Source: Eutypa lata (taxonomy: Eukaryota; Ascomycota; Sordariomycetes; Xylariales; Diatrypaceae). Taken from it: 64,000 nucleotides of DNA. Under the pieces are notes generated by a model. That model worked only from the letters and a program-made list of their open reading frames with translations, had not been told where the DNA came from and did no database searches. Location of the stretch: positions 620,001 through 684,000 of the forward strand of contig JAKULF010000003.1 of NCBI GenBank assembly GCA_022661535.1, read 5' to 3'. Within the stretch, counting starts at the first letter, position 1, and every line of letters begins with the position of its first letter. The translations under genes and the position numbers were made by a program. Of this stretch, positions 47,465-58,872 are shown piece after piece.

Positions 47465-48926
47465 TGTGTGCTTATGGTCCCCAATGTCGCGGCTGCGTAA
47501 CTTGTTCGTTCGGTTATCAATTAGGTTTATCCCAAGCAAGTGTCCGGTTTGTTTCAACGTTTATGTGATGTATGAATTGAATAATAGGGTGCGGGGCGAG
47601 GGGGGGAGATGCCAAGATAGATATAGTTCAACGATGATCGACGAAATGACCCGAGGATGTCTCATAGGTTTTATTATATATTTTCCCTGAAACTGCACCT
47701 TATCTATGATCTCACGTCTGTGTTCTCTCCGTCTGATCGGTAGTTTTTGATCCGCGCCCCCGCTGCATGCATCCTATTAACCTACATCCATATCGGTGTT
47801 GACGTCGGGGTAGCAGGGTAGGTGGTATTCTACGAGCGGCACCGCAGCCGCTTGCGTCACTTTCAAGAACCCCCCGTTTCTTGGCACCTATCAGGTTAGG
47901 TAATGCGTAATCACGCCCCATTGATACATACCTCCAATAGGACAGACATGGATGCAGTCAGATCTTTAGGGTGTAGCCATTATCCTGTTGCTGTTGTCTA
48001 TATACGTAGTGCTGCGTATGTAGTAGATATCTTTATTAAAAACCCCGGGATTGGATATCGAATTCCACGAATCCACCAACCCCTAATTGTGAATTCGGTA
48101 GGAGCATGCCGTGTCAGGCGTGTCTACATATGTATGCAGAATGATCAGCGCCTGTCGGGTTTAAGAGGCCGGGGGCATTGCCAAAATTACCATTAGTTCA
48201 TGTTCAATGTACAAAAACCTCCGTCCAAGCAAGTGAGTGAATATAGCACAACTTCCTGTCTAGATAATATAGAAGAATCGTCTTAGGCCGAACCCAAGAC
48301 AAGAAGAAAAAAATGGAAGAAAACGAGTCCAGTACACAAGCTTGCGGGTGCTTTTCAAATATTAAAATTGGCGAATGACCAAAGGAGCAAGGCTTAGCTA
48401 CTCAGGTATAAAGAACTTTCTTACCAATTTCCCCTTTCGTAACAAAGTTGCGGGAGCCAAGAATTCCCTATAAGAAGCATAGAATCCGACAATGCCCGGC
48501 AGCCGTTTTCGCCCTCCCCATTGCATTTGGTCTTTGCGAGAAGATGGTTGCTTTAATGCTTTCAACAGCTTTAAGCTCTGCTTAACCTAGGTTATGTTAC
48601 CTTTGGTGTTCCCATTATTGCTCACAAGGATATCAGCATAAATCTCTTAACTGAACAAGTATGAATGCTCTCACTCCTAGTTGGCATGGCTAAAATAACG
48701 ATTGATGTGTGGTGTTCTTAAGACTAGAGCTATTTTAAAAACACATTCGACAGACATACATATCTAACAATGCGTGCAGGGTGATAAGTCTATTTTTTGG
48801 GGGCTTCCAGATGCCATCTATTTCGGTAAAATCAAGGTCTATTTCGGTAAAATCAAATCTAGTTCTATTCATACAGTCTCCAGCCTGTATCCTTCCTTCC
48901 TACCTATCCCCATTTAAAGCGCCATA
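47465..48926. other. gene-poor interval
   Basis: No supported gene. A 14-base direct repeat (TATTTCGGTAAAAT) occurs twice, 20 bases apart, at about 48818 and 48838. Confidence 0.35.
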
Positions 48927-49929
48927 CTATTCCATATATCCCCAGCCGTTACTTTTGAACTTAAGCACTTTACCGTTCTGTCGAAAATAGTCGGTAATTC
49001 TCCCATCATGGGGCGGGTCGGTGAAGAATACCTTGACGACGGCGTTCACCTCCGGGCGCGTGGATAGCCCCGCAAACCTAAGCAAAGCTTCTTCTGCATC
49101 TTTTGCACTGTTGTTTCCCTCGGTTCGCTCGTAGTATATGACATTGTCGATGAAGATGTACAGCCTTACGGTGTTCGGCAGTTGGGAAGCTAGATAGACT
49201 ACTACCTCGAATAGTGTAGCTTCATGGTATTCCTCCAACTGGTTGAAGTCGATGCCAATAGCACCCAGGTTAAATTGATGCTGTTGCACGAGCTGCCTGA
49301 TAAAGCTACAGTGCATGTCGCGGTTGGCATTTGCGGCGTCAGGGTGGAGTCCGCAATACCAAACTATCGGAATTCCGCCAGTGGTTTGTCCATAATTTCG
49401 CTGAAACGCGGCCATGTCGGCGATCACCTTCGACAGGGGAAAGATACCTTCGATTATCAGGGGCATCTCTTTCCAGTGTATGAGTGTTGTCGTCGACTCC
49501 CATGATTCTTCGATTTCCTTAAGGATTTTATTTTTTTTCAAAACATGCATTTTGAGGAGGTCGTCTTGAGTAAGCAGTGTTCCCCTGACAACAACTGCAT
49601 CGTGGGTCACGTCCTGGGTGGGTGGTAATTGTAGACCCGCCGATGTGTCCAGCGGCTGTGAGGAAGACTCCGCATTGGCCTGATCTCCGACGGGCTGTAC
49701 GTTTGCTATAAACACAATCGTCGATTGCAACGTTAGATAACGTAACTACTGCTAATATTTTGCTTAGCAGGATGAGACTCACCTTTCGGTCCTCCCCATT
49801 GGGATAAATCCCCTACTTCGTCAAATTAGCTTCGTGGTTATCTCCCTAAGGCTAGATGAGTTGTAGCTTACCATCTTCTTGCCGCAGATAATTCTCGAAT
49901 GGATCACTGGTGTTCCCTTCGTGAGCCAT
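48927..49929 (-). CDS. uncharacterised protein resembling a truncated fungal STAND/NACHT-type NTPase
   Basis: Exons 49929-49872, 49812-49783 and 49705-48927 give 288 residues; all three joins are in frame with GTAAGC and GTGAGT donors. The region with IPIVWYCGLHP, CSFIRQLVQQ, VVYLASQLPNTVRLYIFIDN and VKVFFTDPPHDGRI resembles the part of large fungal P-loop proteins just after Walker A (usually W(F)C..., MRSLLxQL, LPPxTTVFCIIDG, KLLLTSP). IFIDN sits where Walker B is expected. No Walker A GxxxxGK is present before it, and the protein is much shorter than those relatives. It may be a degenerate or regulatory derivative. No signal peptide or membrane segment. Confidence 0.55.
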
Positions 49930-52806
49930 CTTGTTCTTTCCCTTGAGGATATTTTGTATGATTTTCGTGGCTAATACTTGGAAAGGTTTGAGGAAGCTCT
50001 AGTCGTTGTCTTTGGATGCGAGTCTAAGTTTTATAGATTTGGAAACGAGGGAGTTTCCCTACGTTTATATATGATTTTCGAACCTCTCTCCTTTGCACCT
50101 TGTCACTTTATTTTGGTCATTTTGATACCCTAGTCAAGCTTGTTCTGGGCTGTGGGTGGAATGGCACGTTGTGCGCCCTAAGATGGTATTTTGCACTACC
50201 AACCGTGGAATGTGGTGTTCCCTTGTTGGAAATTTAGACGACGTAGGCGATACAATCATTCTTTATACGACTCACCGGTACTCGCCTTCTCATATAGTAT
50301 GGCTCATTTATGTCCAGAACAATGAGCCGGTGTGATTGAGGAATTCAACATCATTAGCTTTTCGGTTCAGGACCACAGTCATAGGACTGTATTCAGACCG
50401 GGCATGTCCATAGCTTGCTCCAAACCCGTGAAAAATGTATTTAATGCTGTGTGGTACCCTGTCGGTTAGTTGAGTTCAAGTACTTGCCGCAAAGCTCAAA
50501 AGCTCAGGTTACTCTCGATTCGACTCCATGGAAATAACTGCTTCGCCTGAGTAGGGGTGATGGCGATGAGTTCAACAGGAATGCAGCTTTTGTTTTCATC
50601 ACACGAGACCTAATACCATATATGGCAGTATGGAATTAACTAGAAATATCTATTCTCCTAAAAAACAGTCCAATTCACGATCCTCAGAAACGTTTCAGCA
50701 GCAATATATCCGCTTCTAGGATCAAGCTTGGGACACTTCGCTTCCGAACATTCCTCTACACAAATACCACCATCAAAGAGACAGGCGGTTCTCCTTCGAC
50801 GGAATATCTAACAGGGATCGTCTACCTTTCCGCTAATCACTAAAGGGCGTTCTATAGGACACCTGCCTTCAACGGTTCATTCTATGGGCCACAGCCTGTC
50901 ACTCAGGTGGAACGGAACTATCTCCTTTGCCAACAGCCTAAGGTTTCCAAATTCAAAATAGCTGGGTATGACAGATACGAAGATTCTTGCTATTCAAGGC
51001 CTGTGCGTGCCCTATCCGGCTGGCTCCGCTTAAGTGCAAGGTAGCGTGGTATTATTCTGAGGTTATTATATTTCTTTGACGACTTTAAAGGAGCTTTACT
51101 GAACCGGTATATAGACATGAAAAACGAAGTACGTGGGGACTTTAAACTGTATTGACATAGAAGCTGGTGACAGATTTTACCACATATTATACTGCGAATG
51201 CACGGCAAGGGGCGAGTAAAATTTGGCGACATATTCAAATTAATGCTATAGGCCGATATTCCATTCTCGGCTAGATTCCTATAATTCCAAGTACGATCTG
51301 GGAGTCTACAATAGGTACCTGCCTTCCGATGGCTCCTACCTCGAATAGTGGCGCTGATTTTGAAATATGTCCTCAACCTCCGCAAAATGAATTCTCAATC
51401 TTCGACGTATATCTTCACCATATCATCATTCCTGGTTGGCTTATTACAAATAACCGTCACACCCCTACGTGAAGGAGTTGGGATTATCCTCAGGCGGCTC
51501 TGGAAGAATTTAGAATAAAGAGGAGAAACCAACAATTTGAAAGGAACTGGAATGTGGATCAGAAAAGTCTGTAAGGATTCCAACCACGACTTGCCAATAG
51601 TTATGCCAACACCGTTTATATTTGCTGATGTCTTAATATATGTAACCTTGATGATGACGTGGGCTTTTTACAAGACTCACTAACCCCCTGGATCCGCATT
51701 CATAGACTTTTTGGAACTTACATAGGAATCAATACAATTCTAGGCCAACGCGCTTGAGCACACCGAGGCCTGAAAATGTGACGGCAATTCATATTATGAC
51801 TAAATCAGCCGCGCCATAACAGTACAACTCCGGCTGAAGTGGTTGCCGAATTACAAACCCCGAGCCGGTAAAAAGAGCAAGACCAAATTAGGTAACAAGG
51901 GTTTAGGAATTTTGATATCGTATTCTAACATTTTGTTTTATGGCACCATTGTCTCCTGGTATCAATTCTCGCTAAACTTGGTGCTGCTTTATAAAATTTT
52001 GACTCACTAATATAAACTGCGAAAGGTAACAACACTCAACTTGAAATACACAGCCGTGGCTATAACTTTTAGCTTGCTATCGCATGCCGTAAATGTCACG
52101 ACCGATAATATCCGTACAATATTAGGGGTATTCTACTTCGTGTTCTCCTTGGTAGCTAAGTGGGAATTGCATACAAGACTGCTGAGGTCATCCTAATCTT
52201 GGAAGAAATTTCCAGCCGCCTCCTAATTAGTCAAAAAGCAACAGTTAACTACTGGAAAGCCGTAACGTGACATTTGGCTGCAGTACCTGCGTGCCCAGCC
52301 GGCTAGGACATCCCTGCTCAACCTTACGAGTTTCTTGGCGACCTATCTACCTACCGACCTAGCTACGTACAATACATAGCTAGCTAGTTGGAGCCAACAG
52401 GAAGAAGCAGGTCCTAACTAACTAGCTAGCTAGCTGGTAGACCGACGACAGGCTTGCATCACTCCCCTTCCTTTCTGTGTCTTTTATCACTTTTTCTTGA
52501 CTCTCTCAATGCCCCTATATACATGTAGGCCCATTTCGCACTTGGCGATGGCAAAATGGCTGGCGCTGCTCCTCCATGTTGCATTGCGGGGAAGATGTGT
52601 CTTTAAGAGATACGATCCACACGGGAACCTGCCTAATTCGGGATCTTGGTATAGATAGTCCGCCTGCTATTAATATCGTGGTATCCGCCCCCGGATTCTT
52701 GAAGAAAAAAAGAAGAAGAAAAGACACTCCCCTACTGCTTTCAGGTCGTGATTGTTTCTAATGGTGGCAAGGGTTAATTGATAGTCTGCCTATTGCCGCA
52801 GTCAGG
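49930..52806. other. gene-poor region (2.9 kb)
   Basis: No supported gene. Minus-strand frames at 50990-51583 lack motifs. A Cys-spaced short stretch on the minus strand near 50680-50800 (CLFDGGICVEECSEAKC) has no start or signal peptide that I could attach. An inverted repeat of CTAG type lies at 52378-52431. Confidence 0.35.
52378..52431. repeat. inverted repeat, 12-bp arms
   Basis: AGCTAGCTAGTT at 52378-52389 is exactly complementary to AACTAGCTAGCT at 52420-52431, with a 30-base loop. The arms are themselves built of CTAG units. It lies about 380 bases upstream of the exo-glucosaminidase start. Confidence 0.85.
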
Positions 52807-55461
52807 ATGCAGTTACTGAGACTTCTGGCATTGGGCCTCCTCCGTATGGGAACGGCCACCGCCAGCTCCTTGACATTCCCACCGCACCAGACGATCACCA
52901 TACCGTTCTGGAAAATCAAGTCGACCGCAGAAGTCGGGGATGATCTGGCAGCGCTGTCCCGACCGACCGCCGATGTGGCGTCGTGGTACCACGTTGATGC
53001 GTCGCGGTGCACCCTAATGGGGTGCCTCATCGAGGCTGGCGTGTATTCCGAAAGCGACCTCTTCTACTCGGACAATCTGAGACGCTTCAATGCCAGCGAA
53101 TTCCACGTGCCCTGGCTATACCGTCATGATTTTCCCATCTTAAGGGCTCCGGGCCGACACTACTTCCTGCAAACCCATGGCATCACGTCGAAAGCCGACA
53201 TATTCCTCAACGGCGAGGAGGTTGCTAATAGCACTTATCAGGCCGGAGCGTATGTGGGGCGGAGCTACGACGTTACGGACCTGATGGAGAAGGACAACGC
53301 GTTGGTGATACGGGTGCATCCTACGGACTACAACTACGACTTCGCCCTGGGATTCGTAGATTGGAATCCCTACCCCCCGGACAATGGTACAGGTGTGTGG
53401 CGCGACGTGCAGATAAAGGAGACGGGGCCCGTAACCCTGGGACCCCTGAGGGTGCTCACGAAAACCAGCCTACCAATCGAGGAGAGCAAGGCCCGGGTGT
53501 CGTTGAAAGCGACTGCGCAGAACCTAGAAGATCGGGAGGTCACCATTGAGGCGACAGCGCACATCACGGCCGAGCATGGCTCCGAGCCGCAGGTATGGAA
53601 AAAATTCGTTAAATTGGGACCGAGGGAATCCGTTGGTCTCGACCTTACGACCACGCTTCACAACCCCGACATATGGTGGCCGAAGGCCTGGGGTGACCAA
53701 CCGCTGTACAAAGGCGGATTGTCCATCTCGGTGCACGGTTCTCAGTCAGACGTGGTCGAGAGCGACTTCGGCATACGTAACGTCACCTCGGAGGTCAACG
53801 AGCATGACGACCGAATCTTCTTTGTGAATGGATACCCGTTTCAGGTCGTCGGCGGGGGGTACTCCGCCGACATGTTCCTCCGCTGGGACAGCGACAAGTT
53901 CGCTGCGCAGGCCGACCTGATGCTGGACCTTGGCCACAACACCGTGCGGCTGGAGGGGAAGAACGAGCACCCCGAGCTGTATGAGATTGCGGACCGCAAG
54001 GGCCTGATGGTCCTGGCTGGGTGGGAGTGCTGCGATAAGTGGGAAGCTTGGACCTACAACGGAAATCTAGAGATCAACGATCGGTGGTCCGACGACGACT
54101 ACGCGATCGCCCAGGCTAGCATGGTCCACGAAGCCCTCATGCAGCAGTCGCATCCGAGCATGCTCGCGTACCTAATCGGTAGCGATTTCTGGCCGGACGA
54201 CAAGGCGACCAAGATATACATGGATGTGTTCAAGGACACCAACTGGCAGGTACCCGTCGTCGCTTCGGCGTCGAAGCAGGGCTACCCGGACCTCACCGGG
54301 CCTTCGGGCATGAAGATGGACGGCCCGTACGACTGGGTGCCGCCCAACTATTGGTACGACGTGGAGCCATCCGAAGAGCGGCTAGGCTCCTCCTTTGGCT
54401 TCGGCTCCGAACTCGGGGCAGGCGTCGGTACGCCGGAGCTCAGCAGCCTCAAGCGGTTCCTGTCAGAGTCGGACCTGAAGGATCTGTGGAAGAAGCCGAA
54501 GAAGGGCCTCTACCACATGTCGACGGAGGTATCGTCCTTCTACACGCGCGAGATCTACAACGAGGGCATCTGGAACCGGTACGGCGCTCCGACGTCGCTC
54601 GACGACTACCTCCGCAAAGCGCAGATCACGGATTACGAGGCTACGCGAGCGCAGTTTGAAGGCTTCGCCGCCAAGTGGAACGCCGAGCGCCCTGCGACCG
54701 GGCTGATCTACTGGATGCTGAACAACGCGTGGCCCAGCCTTCACTGGAATCTCTTCGACTACTACCTACATCCCGCTGGGTCGTACTTTGGTGCCAAGGT
54801 CGGCGCTAGGGTGGAGCACGTCGCGTACGATTACTTGAAGAAGGATGTCTATCTGATCAACCACTCGATTAGCCACAAAGGCCATCGAAAAGTAGTAGTT
54901 GACGCCATCGACCTGGAAGGGAAAGTGCTGTTTCGCAAGACGAAGGAAATGAAGACGGAACCGAACGCAAGTAAAAGTATCCTGAGCCTCAAGGGTGCGC
55001 TAAATAACGTGACCGACGTAATCTTTTTGCGGCTCACGCTGTTAGACGGCCACTGGGAATTGAGCCGCAATGTCTACTGGCTCGCTAAGACGATCGACAC
55101 CCTGAATTGGGACGATTCTTCTTGGTACCATACTCCCGTGGAGGAATTTGCAGACTTCAGTGCCCTGGATGACCTACGGCCGGCTAAGGTCTCCGTGAGA
55201 GCATCAGACTTCGACCATCAGGGTAGTGAGTCGACGGTTGTGCTCGAGAACCATTCGTCCGTGCCGGCATTCTTCATCAGCCTGAACCTAGTAGATGCGC
55301 ACGATAGAGATGTAGCTCCGGTCTTCTGGTCGGATAACTATGTTACGCTCTGGCCTCACGAGAAGCTTGAGCTCAAGGTCAGGGGTCACGGAGGGAATGC
55401 CGTGCAAATAAGTGGCAAGAACGTTGCTTCGGCTAAATACCATTTAGAAGAAAGAAACTAG
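52807..55461 (+). CDS. secreted exo-beta-D-glucosaminidase (GH2)
   Basis: Removes glucosamine units from the non-reducing end of chitosan oligomers, completing chitin/chitosan breakdown. A single exon encodes 884 residues. A signal peptide is likely at 1-20 (LLRLLALGLL core). The GH2 sugar-binding, immunoglobulin-like and TIM-barrel domains follow in order: FHVPWLYRHDFPI and KADIFLNGEEVANSTYQAGA in the first, NPDIWWPKAWGDQPLY at the second, and the barrel with NTVRLEGKNEHPELYEIADR. The acid/base region reads LIGSDFWPDD, with Asp rather than the Asn-Glu pair of beta-galactosidases, as in the exo-glucosaminidase subgroup. The nucleophile region is probably GFGSELGAG or STEVSSFY. C-terminal beta domains complete the length, which matches Trichoderma-type enzymes. 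Several N-glycosylation sites are present. Confidence 0.9.
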   Translation: MQLLRLLALGLLRMGTATASSLTFPPHQTITIPFWKIKSTAEVGDDLAALSRPTADVASWYHVDASRCTLMGCLIEAGVYSESDLFYSDNLRRFNASEFHVPWLYRHDFPILRAPGRHYFLQTHGITSKADIFLNGEEVANSTYQAGAYVGRSYDVTDLMEKDNALVIRVHPTDYNYDFALGFVDWNPYPPDNGTGVWRDVQIKETGPVTLGPLRVLTKTSLPIEESKARVSLKATAQNLEDREVTIEATAHITAEHGSEPQVWKKFVKLGPRESVGLDLTTTLHNPDIWWPKAWGDQPLYKGGLSISVHGSQSDVVESDFGIRNVTSEVNEHDDRIFFVNGYPFQVVGGGYSADMFLRWDSDKFAAQADLMLDLGHNTVRLEGKNEHPELYEIADRKGLMVLAGWECCDKWEAWTYNGNLEINDRWSDDDYAIAQASMVHEALMQQSHPSMLAYLIGSDFWPDDKATKIYMDVFKDTNWQVPVVASASKQGYPDLTGPSGMKMDGPYDWVPPNYWYDVEPSEERLGSSFGFGSELGAGVGTPELSSLKRFLSESDLKDLWKKPKKGLYHMSTEVSSFYTREIYNEGIWNRYGAPTSLDDYLRKAQITDYEATRAQFEGFAAKWNAERPATGLIYWMLNNAWPSLHWNLFDYYLHPAGSYFGAKVGARVEHVAYDYLKKDVYLINHSISHKGHRKVVVDAIDLEGKVLFRKTKEMKTEPNASKSILSLKGALNNVTDVIFLRLTLLDGHWELSRNVYWLAKTIDTLNWDDSSWYHTPVEEFADFSALDDLRPAKVSVRASDFDHQGSESTVVLENHSSVPAFFISLNLVDAHDRDVAPVFWSDNYVTLWPHEKLELKVRGHGGNAVQISGKNVASAKYHLEERN

Positions 55462-55734
55462 TGGTAAACGTTCTTTGGGTGGTAATTAGTTGTATATAAT
55501 GAAAACGAGAATTGTTAACGCGCAACAGTAGCTTAATTTCACTGGACTCTCAATGTAATAATTTGCGAATGAAATTGAGTCCAATGATATTTCAATGTGT
55601 CCCTAGATGTCATACTAACCGAAATGAGATGAAGAAGTCATAGGAATTGCTAAATGGTGTAAACGCGAGCAACTTTCTTGGTGCAATAAAGCGAGTTGAA
55701 AAGGTAGACCCGAAGTCGCGATCTCCCCTAGATA

Positions 55735-56118
55735 TTACTCGACATCTTGGTGCCGTATATCCCCGGGAGCCCATATCGTCCTCTCAATGACATCGCGCTT
55801 CGGATGATACCACACGCCAGGATCATCCGGTTGGCTCGCATCCCGGAAGGCCAAGACGTACCCTGCTTCCTTCACGACCCGTCGAGACTCGAAGCAGGCA
55901 TGGGCGAGCGGCATCTTGAGGTGGCCCCGCTCTAGAAGCTGGGTCTCCAGACCCGCCGATACGTAGGTCAGAGCGTCGAAGACCCGGGGACCGGGAAGAG
56001 CGTACCTCCAGATGATCTCGCGGAGCTCTAGCGGGAGATCGCTGAAGCCTTTTGCTTTTGGGTTCGATGCGTTGGCGGCGGCATCTTCATTTTGTTGCCG
56101 TCGTTCTTGGGCTGACAT
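55735..56118 (-). CDS. short 2EXR-domain protein
   Basis: 127 residues from MSAQERR (142 from an in-frame Met at 56163). FSDLPLELREIIWRYALPGP opens the fungal 2EXR domain, and PLAHACFESRRVVKEAGYVL is its usual second block. Most relatives run 250-400 residues and complete the domain after a WYHP/WFNP segment; here the frame stops about 15 residues after VWYHPKRD. A donor-like GTAATA overlaps the stop region, so a second exon is possible, or the gene is truncated. Function of the family is unknown. Confidence 0.6.
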   Translation of the reverse strand: MSAQERRQQNEDAAANASNPKAKGFSDLPLELREIIWRYALPGPRVFDALTYVSAGLETQLLERGHLKMPLAHACFESRRVVKEAGYVLAFRDASQPDDPGVWYHPKRDVIERTIWAPGDIRHQDVE

Positions 56119-56163
56119 GGTTGTGCTTAGTGTAGAGCCACCCTGCCCTGTACTATACTGCAT

Positions 56164-56745
56164 AAGTTGACTAAAAGTAAAGCGGTACTATTGCTACCGA
56201 TAAGTCATACTGTATACAGTGATGTGACGTGACGTAAACCCATCACGTCCGAAGTTCGCCGCAAACGGAACTCGTAGTTGCAGTAAATATCTGAGTGTTG
56301 CTTCACTTGTAGTTGAGTACTGCGGAATGATGAAATGATTTGGTCCGTGCATATCAAGGGTCTTGCTGTTTTATGCATATCTGCATAACTAATTAAAATG
56401 TGTAAACGTAGGAATTCAATTATCGAGTATTATAGCTAGACGGTCTTGTAATAGACAAGAAAAGAGAAAAATACACTGTTGCATGACCTTAACCCCCTAG
56501 CGAGATATCTAGAGATATATATCCCGAATTGCCATCCCCCGACACGATATGACACATCATTATATGAACCAAAAACAAAACTTAGCACAGGGAGGTAGGT
56601 ACCTGGGCCTTGAAAAGGAGTCGCACAAGCATCCCATTTCTACCCTCCCTGGCTACCACATTTGCGGATCATGGAGAGACGTGGCAGTTATTCTGTCGGC
56701 TACAGTGGCTGCCAGCACCCGTCCCCAAAATAACAGAAGGCAGGG
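56164..56745. other. intergenic region
   Basis: Upstream of the 2EXR gene and downstream of the small secreted protein. No gene seen, apart from a possible alternative 3' exon of the latter near 56630-56700. Confidence 0.35.
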
Positions 56746-57006
56746 TCACGGAAAATCCCCCAGGCATGAAGAAATGGATCTGCTCTTACCACACGTTCGC
56801 TCGTTCATCAAGTAGCAGATAGCTCCAAGATTATACTTTTGGCAGTCGGCCGCTAGAGTGTTGTAGCAGTCGATGAAGCCCTTGTAATCTCCAGCACCGC
56901 AATCGATTGCGTTTGGGGGCGGTGCGTCTGTGAACGGGTCGCCAGGAGTAGGGGCAGCAGCAGCCAGACTTGCGATCGTCAGTATGGCTAAGGCTACGAG
57001 CTTCAT
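56746..57006 (-). CDS. small cysteine-rich secreted protein
   Basis: 86 residues from the Met of MKLVALAILTIASLAAAAPT (an upstream in-frame Met is 3 codons earlier). The hydrophobic core followed by Ala-Ala-Ala-Pro is a clear signal peptide with cleavage near residue 18. The mature part has six Cys (DCGAGDY, DCYNTLAADC, ICYLMNERTC, SSC), an even number that fits disulfide bonding in an effector- or antimicrobial-type protein. A strong donor (GTAAGAG) lies just after ERTC. If it is used, the last 11-13 residues would be replaced by a downstream exon, so the C-terminus is uncertain. No family recognised. Confidence 0.6.
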   Translation of the reverse strand: MKLVALAILTIASLAAAAPTPGDPFTDAPPPNAIDCGAGDYKGFIDCYNTLAADCQKYNLGAICYLMNERTCGKSRSISSCLGDFP

Positions 57007-57015
57007 GTTGGGCAA

Positions 57016-58132
57016 GTCGAGGCTATAATGGAGGATGATGAAGGATAATGATCTTTTCTACAGCTTGTGTGCACTGAGTCTGTTCGTTGTAATTTGTCTG
57101 GGAGGGTCTATACTTGTGGTGGTAAAGAGATATATCGTTGGGATATTTATAGCTAGTGTAGAAGAAAGCATGGGAGGTTGTTGAGATTAAATATGTTCAC
57201 CTTGATGGAAAGGTGTGTATATAAGTTGTAGCTAATGTTTGACAGGCCCGAGTATAAGGCCAGGGAGGTGCCACTCACCTAGGTTGTACATAATTATAGA
57301 TTTGATTTAATTATTTTGTTAGCTTCTAGCTCTTCATCTGAGCAATCAGATTAATAACATCGACTTCGCACGAAAATATCAACTGCTTGAGATTTTATTA
57401 CGCCTTTTTGAACTTCGATATTATCTCGAAGCTTGCCGTGGGTAGGCATTGTCAAGTATTTTATTGTATTCCTTTCATACGTATTAGATGCAGACCTCAT
57501 AAGCTATGATCAACCTGTCAGAATGGGGTAGCGTATGTATGCTTTAATATGTATCCCACTGCTAAACTGGTTTGAAAACCTGGAAATTAATACCAAAATG
57601 ATCAATTAATTCCAATATCTACTAAGAGAAAGGTAGACTATTTTCATGTCTGCAACGAGACTATTGGTGATTGGAGGGACTCTGATTGGGTTGCAAACAA
57701 TTTGGAGGCAGCTATGATGTATTTCATTCTGTCAATACTCGGTATACTTACGGGAAGCGGGTACAAATATTGAGAAAATGGATGCCGCCAAGCGCAAACA
57801 AAGGATATTTTGATGCATTACGTACGAAAATATAATGATCTATCAAACTGCACAGATTGGCGATAAATGGGATGAACATGGATACTTAGCTAGTTCAACG
57901 CTCAGATATTCATCTATTGCTGCTTAGCACAGCTTATCTTAATCAATTTTCCATGAAGGGCCCAATAAGAAGCCATCTTGAACCAGATTCTGGTCGTTAT
58001 TAAGTCCCTTTATATTGCCTTATGTTTATTTATACTACCGTGTATTATTGTTTCATATTCAGTTTGCTTTCTTATCCCGTTGACATAACATACAGCACCA
58101 ATACTGGATCTATTGCTGGCAAGTACTGGATT
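57016..58132. other. intergenic region
   Basis: Promoter of the small secreted protein and the 3' region of the GATA gene. AT-rich, no gene supported. Confidence 0.4.
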
Positions 58133-58872
58133 TCAACCTGTACGTTTCTTCTGCTTCGCATAAAGCAAGCCGCAAACATTGCAGAGCGACTTGGAACCAT
58201 CTGGGCCGGTTCGCCACTGTGGGGTATCACTACGGCCGCATTTCTGGCAAGAAGGGCCATCGCGGGATATCTGTTTGCCTTTGATTAGTATCTCTATTCA
58301 AAGAACCAACATATATTGATTAATTTACCTGGATACGCTTCGACCTAATGGACTGGCCATCTTGAGGTTGGCGTTCGACCTCCTCCTGATAGCGATCCTT
58401 TCGTTTCTTCGCCCTCATGCTGTGGGATCGCGCGGTCGAGATTTCTCCAACGCCGCGGGTGATATCACCGGTCAGCTGGGTCATGTAAACCACATCTCCG
58501 TCGCTCATCAGGGGGATGGGCCTGCTCCTGGAGGACTGGTCGAGATTCCCAGCCAATTGGTCGGTAAATTCGACCAGATGTTTGGCGCTGCGATTGATCT
58601 GTGTGACGCTTAGGTTAGCGAGATGAGATGAGGTTGAGTTGAGGTTTCACGGGGTATTGATTTAAATGAAGATGAGAACTGACGGTGTATAAACTCTCGG
58701 CAACCTTGATATCTCTCAACCAAAATTGGAGGTTGCCCCGGCCACTCTCAACCCCTTTTCCGGAAGACGTGCCTGCATCTTCCGTAGTGGTGGCTGGTTT
58801 TGCTATTGGCAAGTCGTGTTCCTCTTGCTTGGTCGCCAGCCGTATGGCTAAAGCTAGGGGTTGCGAAGACAT
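58133..58872 (-). CDS. GATA-type zinc-finger protein (possibly incomplete at N-terminus)
   Basis: DNA-binding regulator. Exons on the minus strand are 58872-58684, 58598-58329 and 58270-58133, giving 198 residues. The last exon encodes a complete GATA finger at about residues 161-186: CQKC, then 18 residues including TPQWRTGPDGSKSLC, then CNVCGLLYAK. The CX2C-X18-CX2C spacing is that of the fungal WC-1/WC-2 and NsdD type, not the X17 AreA type. A basic stretch (MRAKKRKDR) precedes it. Joins are phase 0, and a TACTAAT branch site lies 10-20 bases before the acceptor of exon 3. The open frame extends upstream of the Met to GTPGRWLLM after an AG, so more N-terminal exons may exist in 58978-59412, where a long minus-strand frame is open. 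Which regulator it is cannot be told from this. Confidence 0.75.

Noticed and set aside
50680..50830. Minus-strand Cys-spaced stretch (CLFDGGICVEECSEAKC), a possible small secreted protein
   Set aside because: An in-frame stop lies just upstream and no exon with a signal peptide could be joined convincingly.
50990..51583. Minus-strand frames of 131 and 62 codons
   Set aside because: Basic, motif-free translations in a gene-poor stretch; no support.
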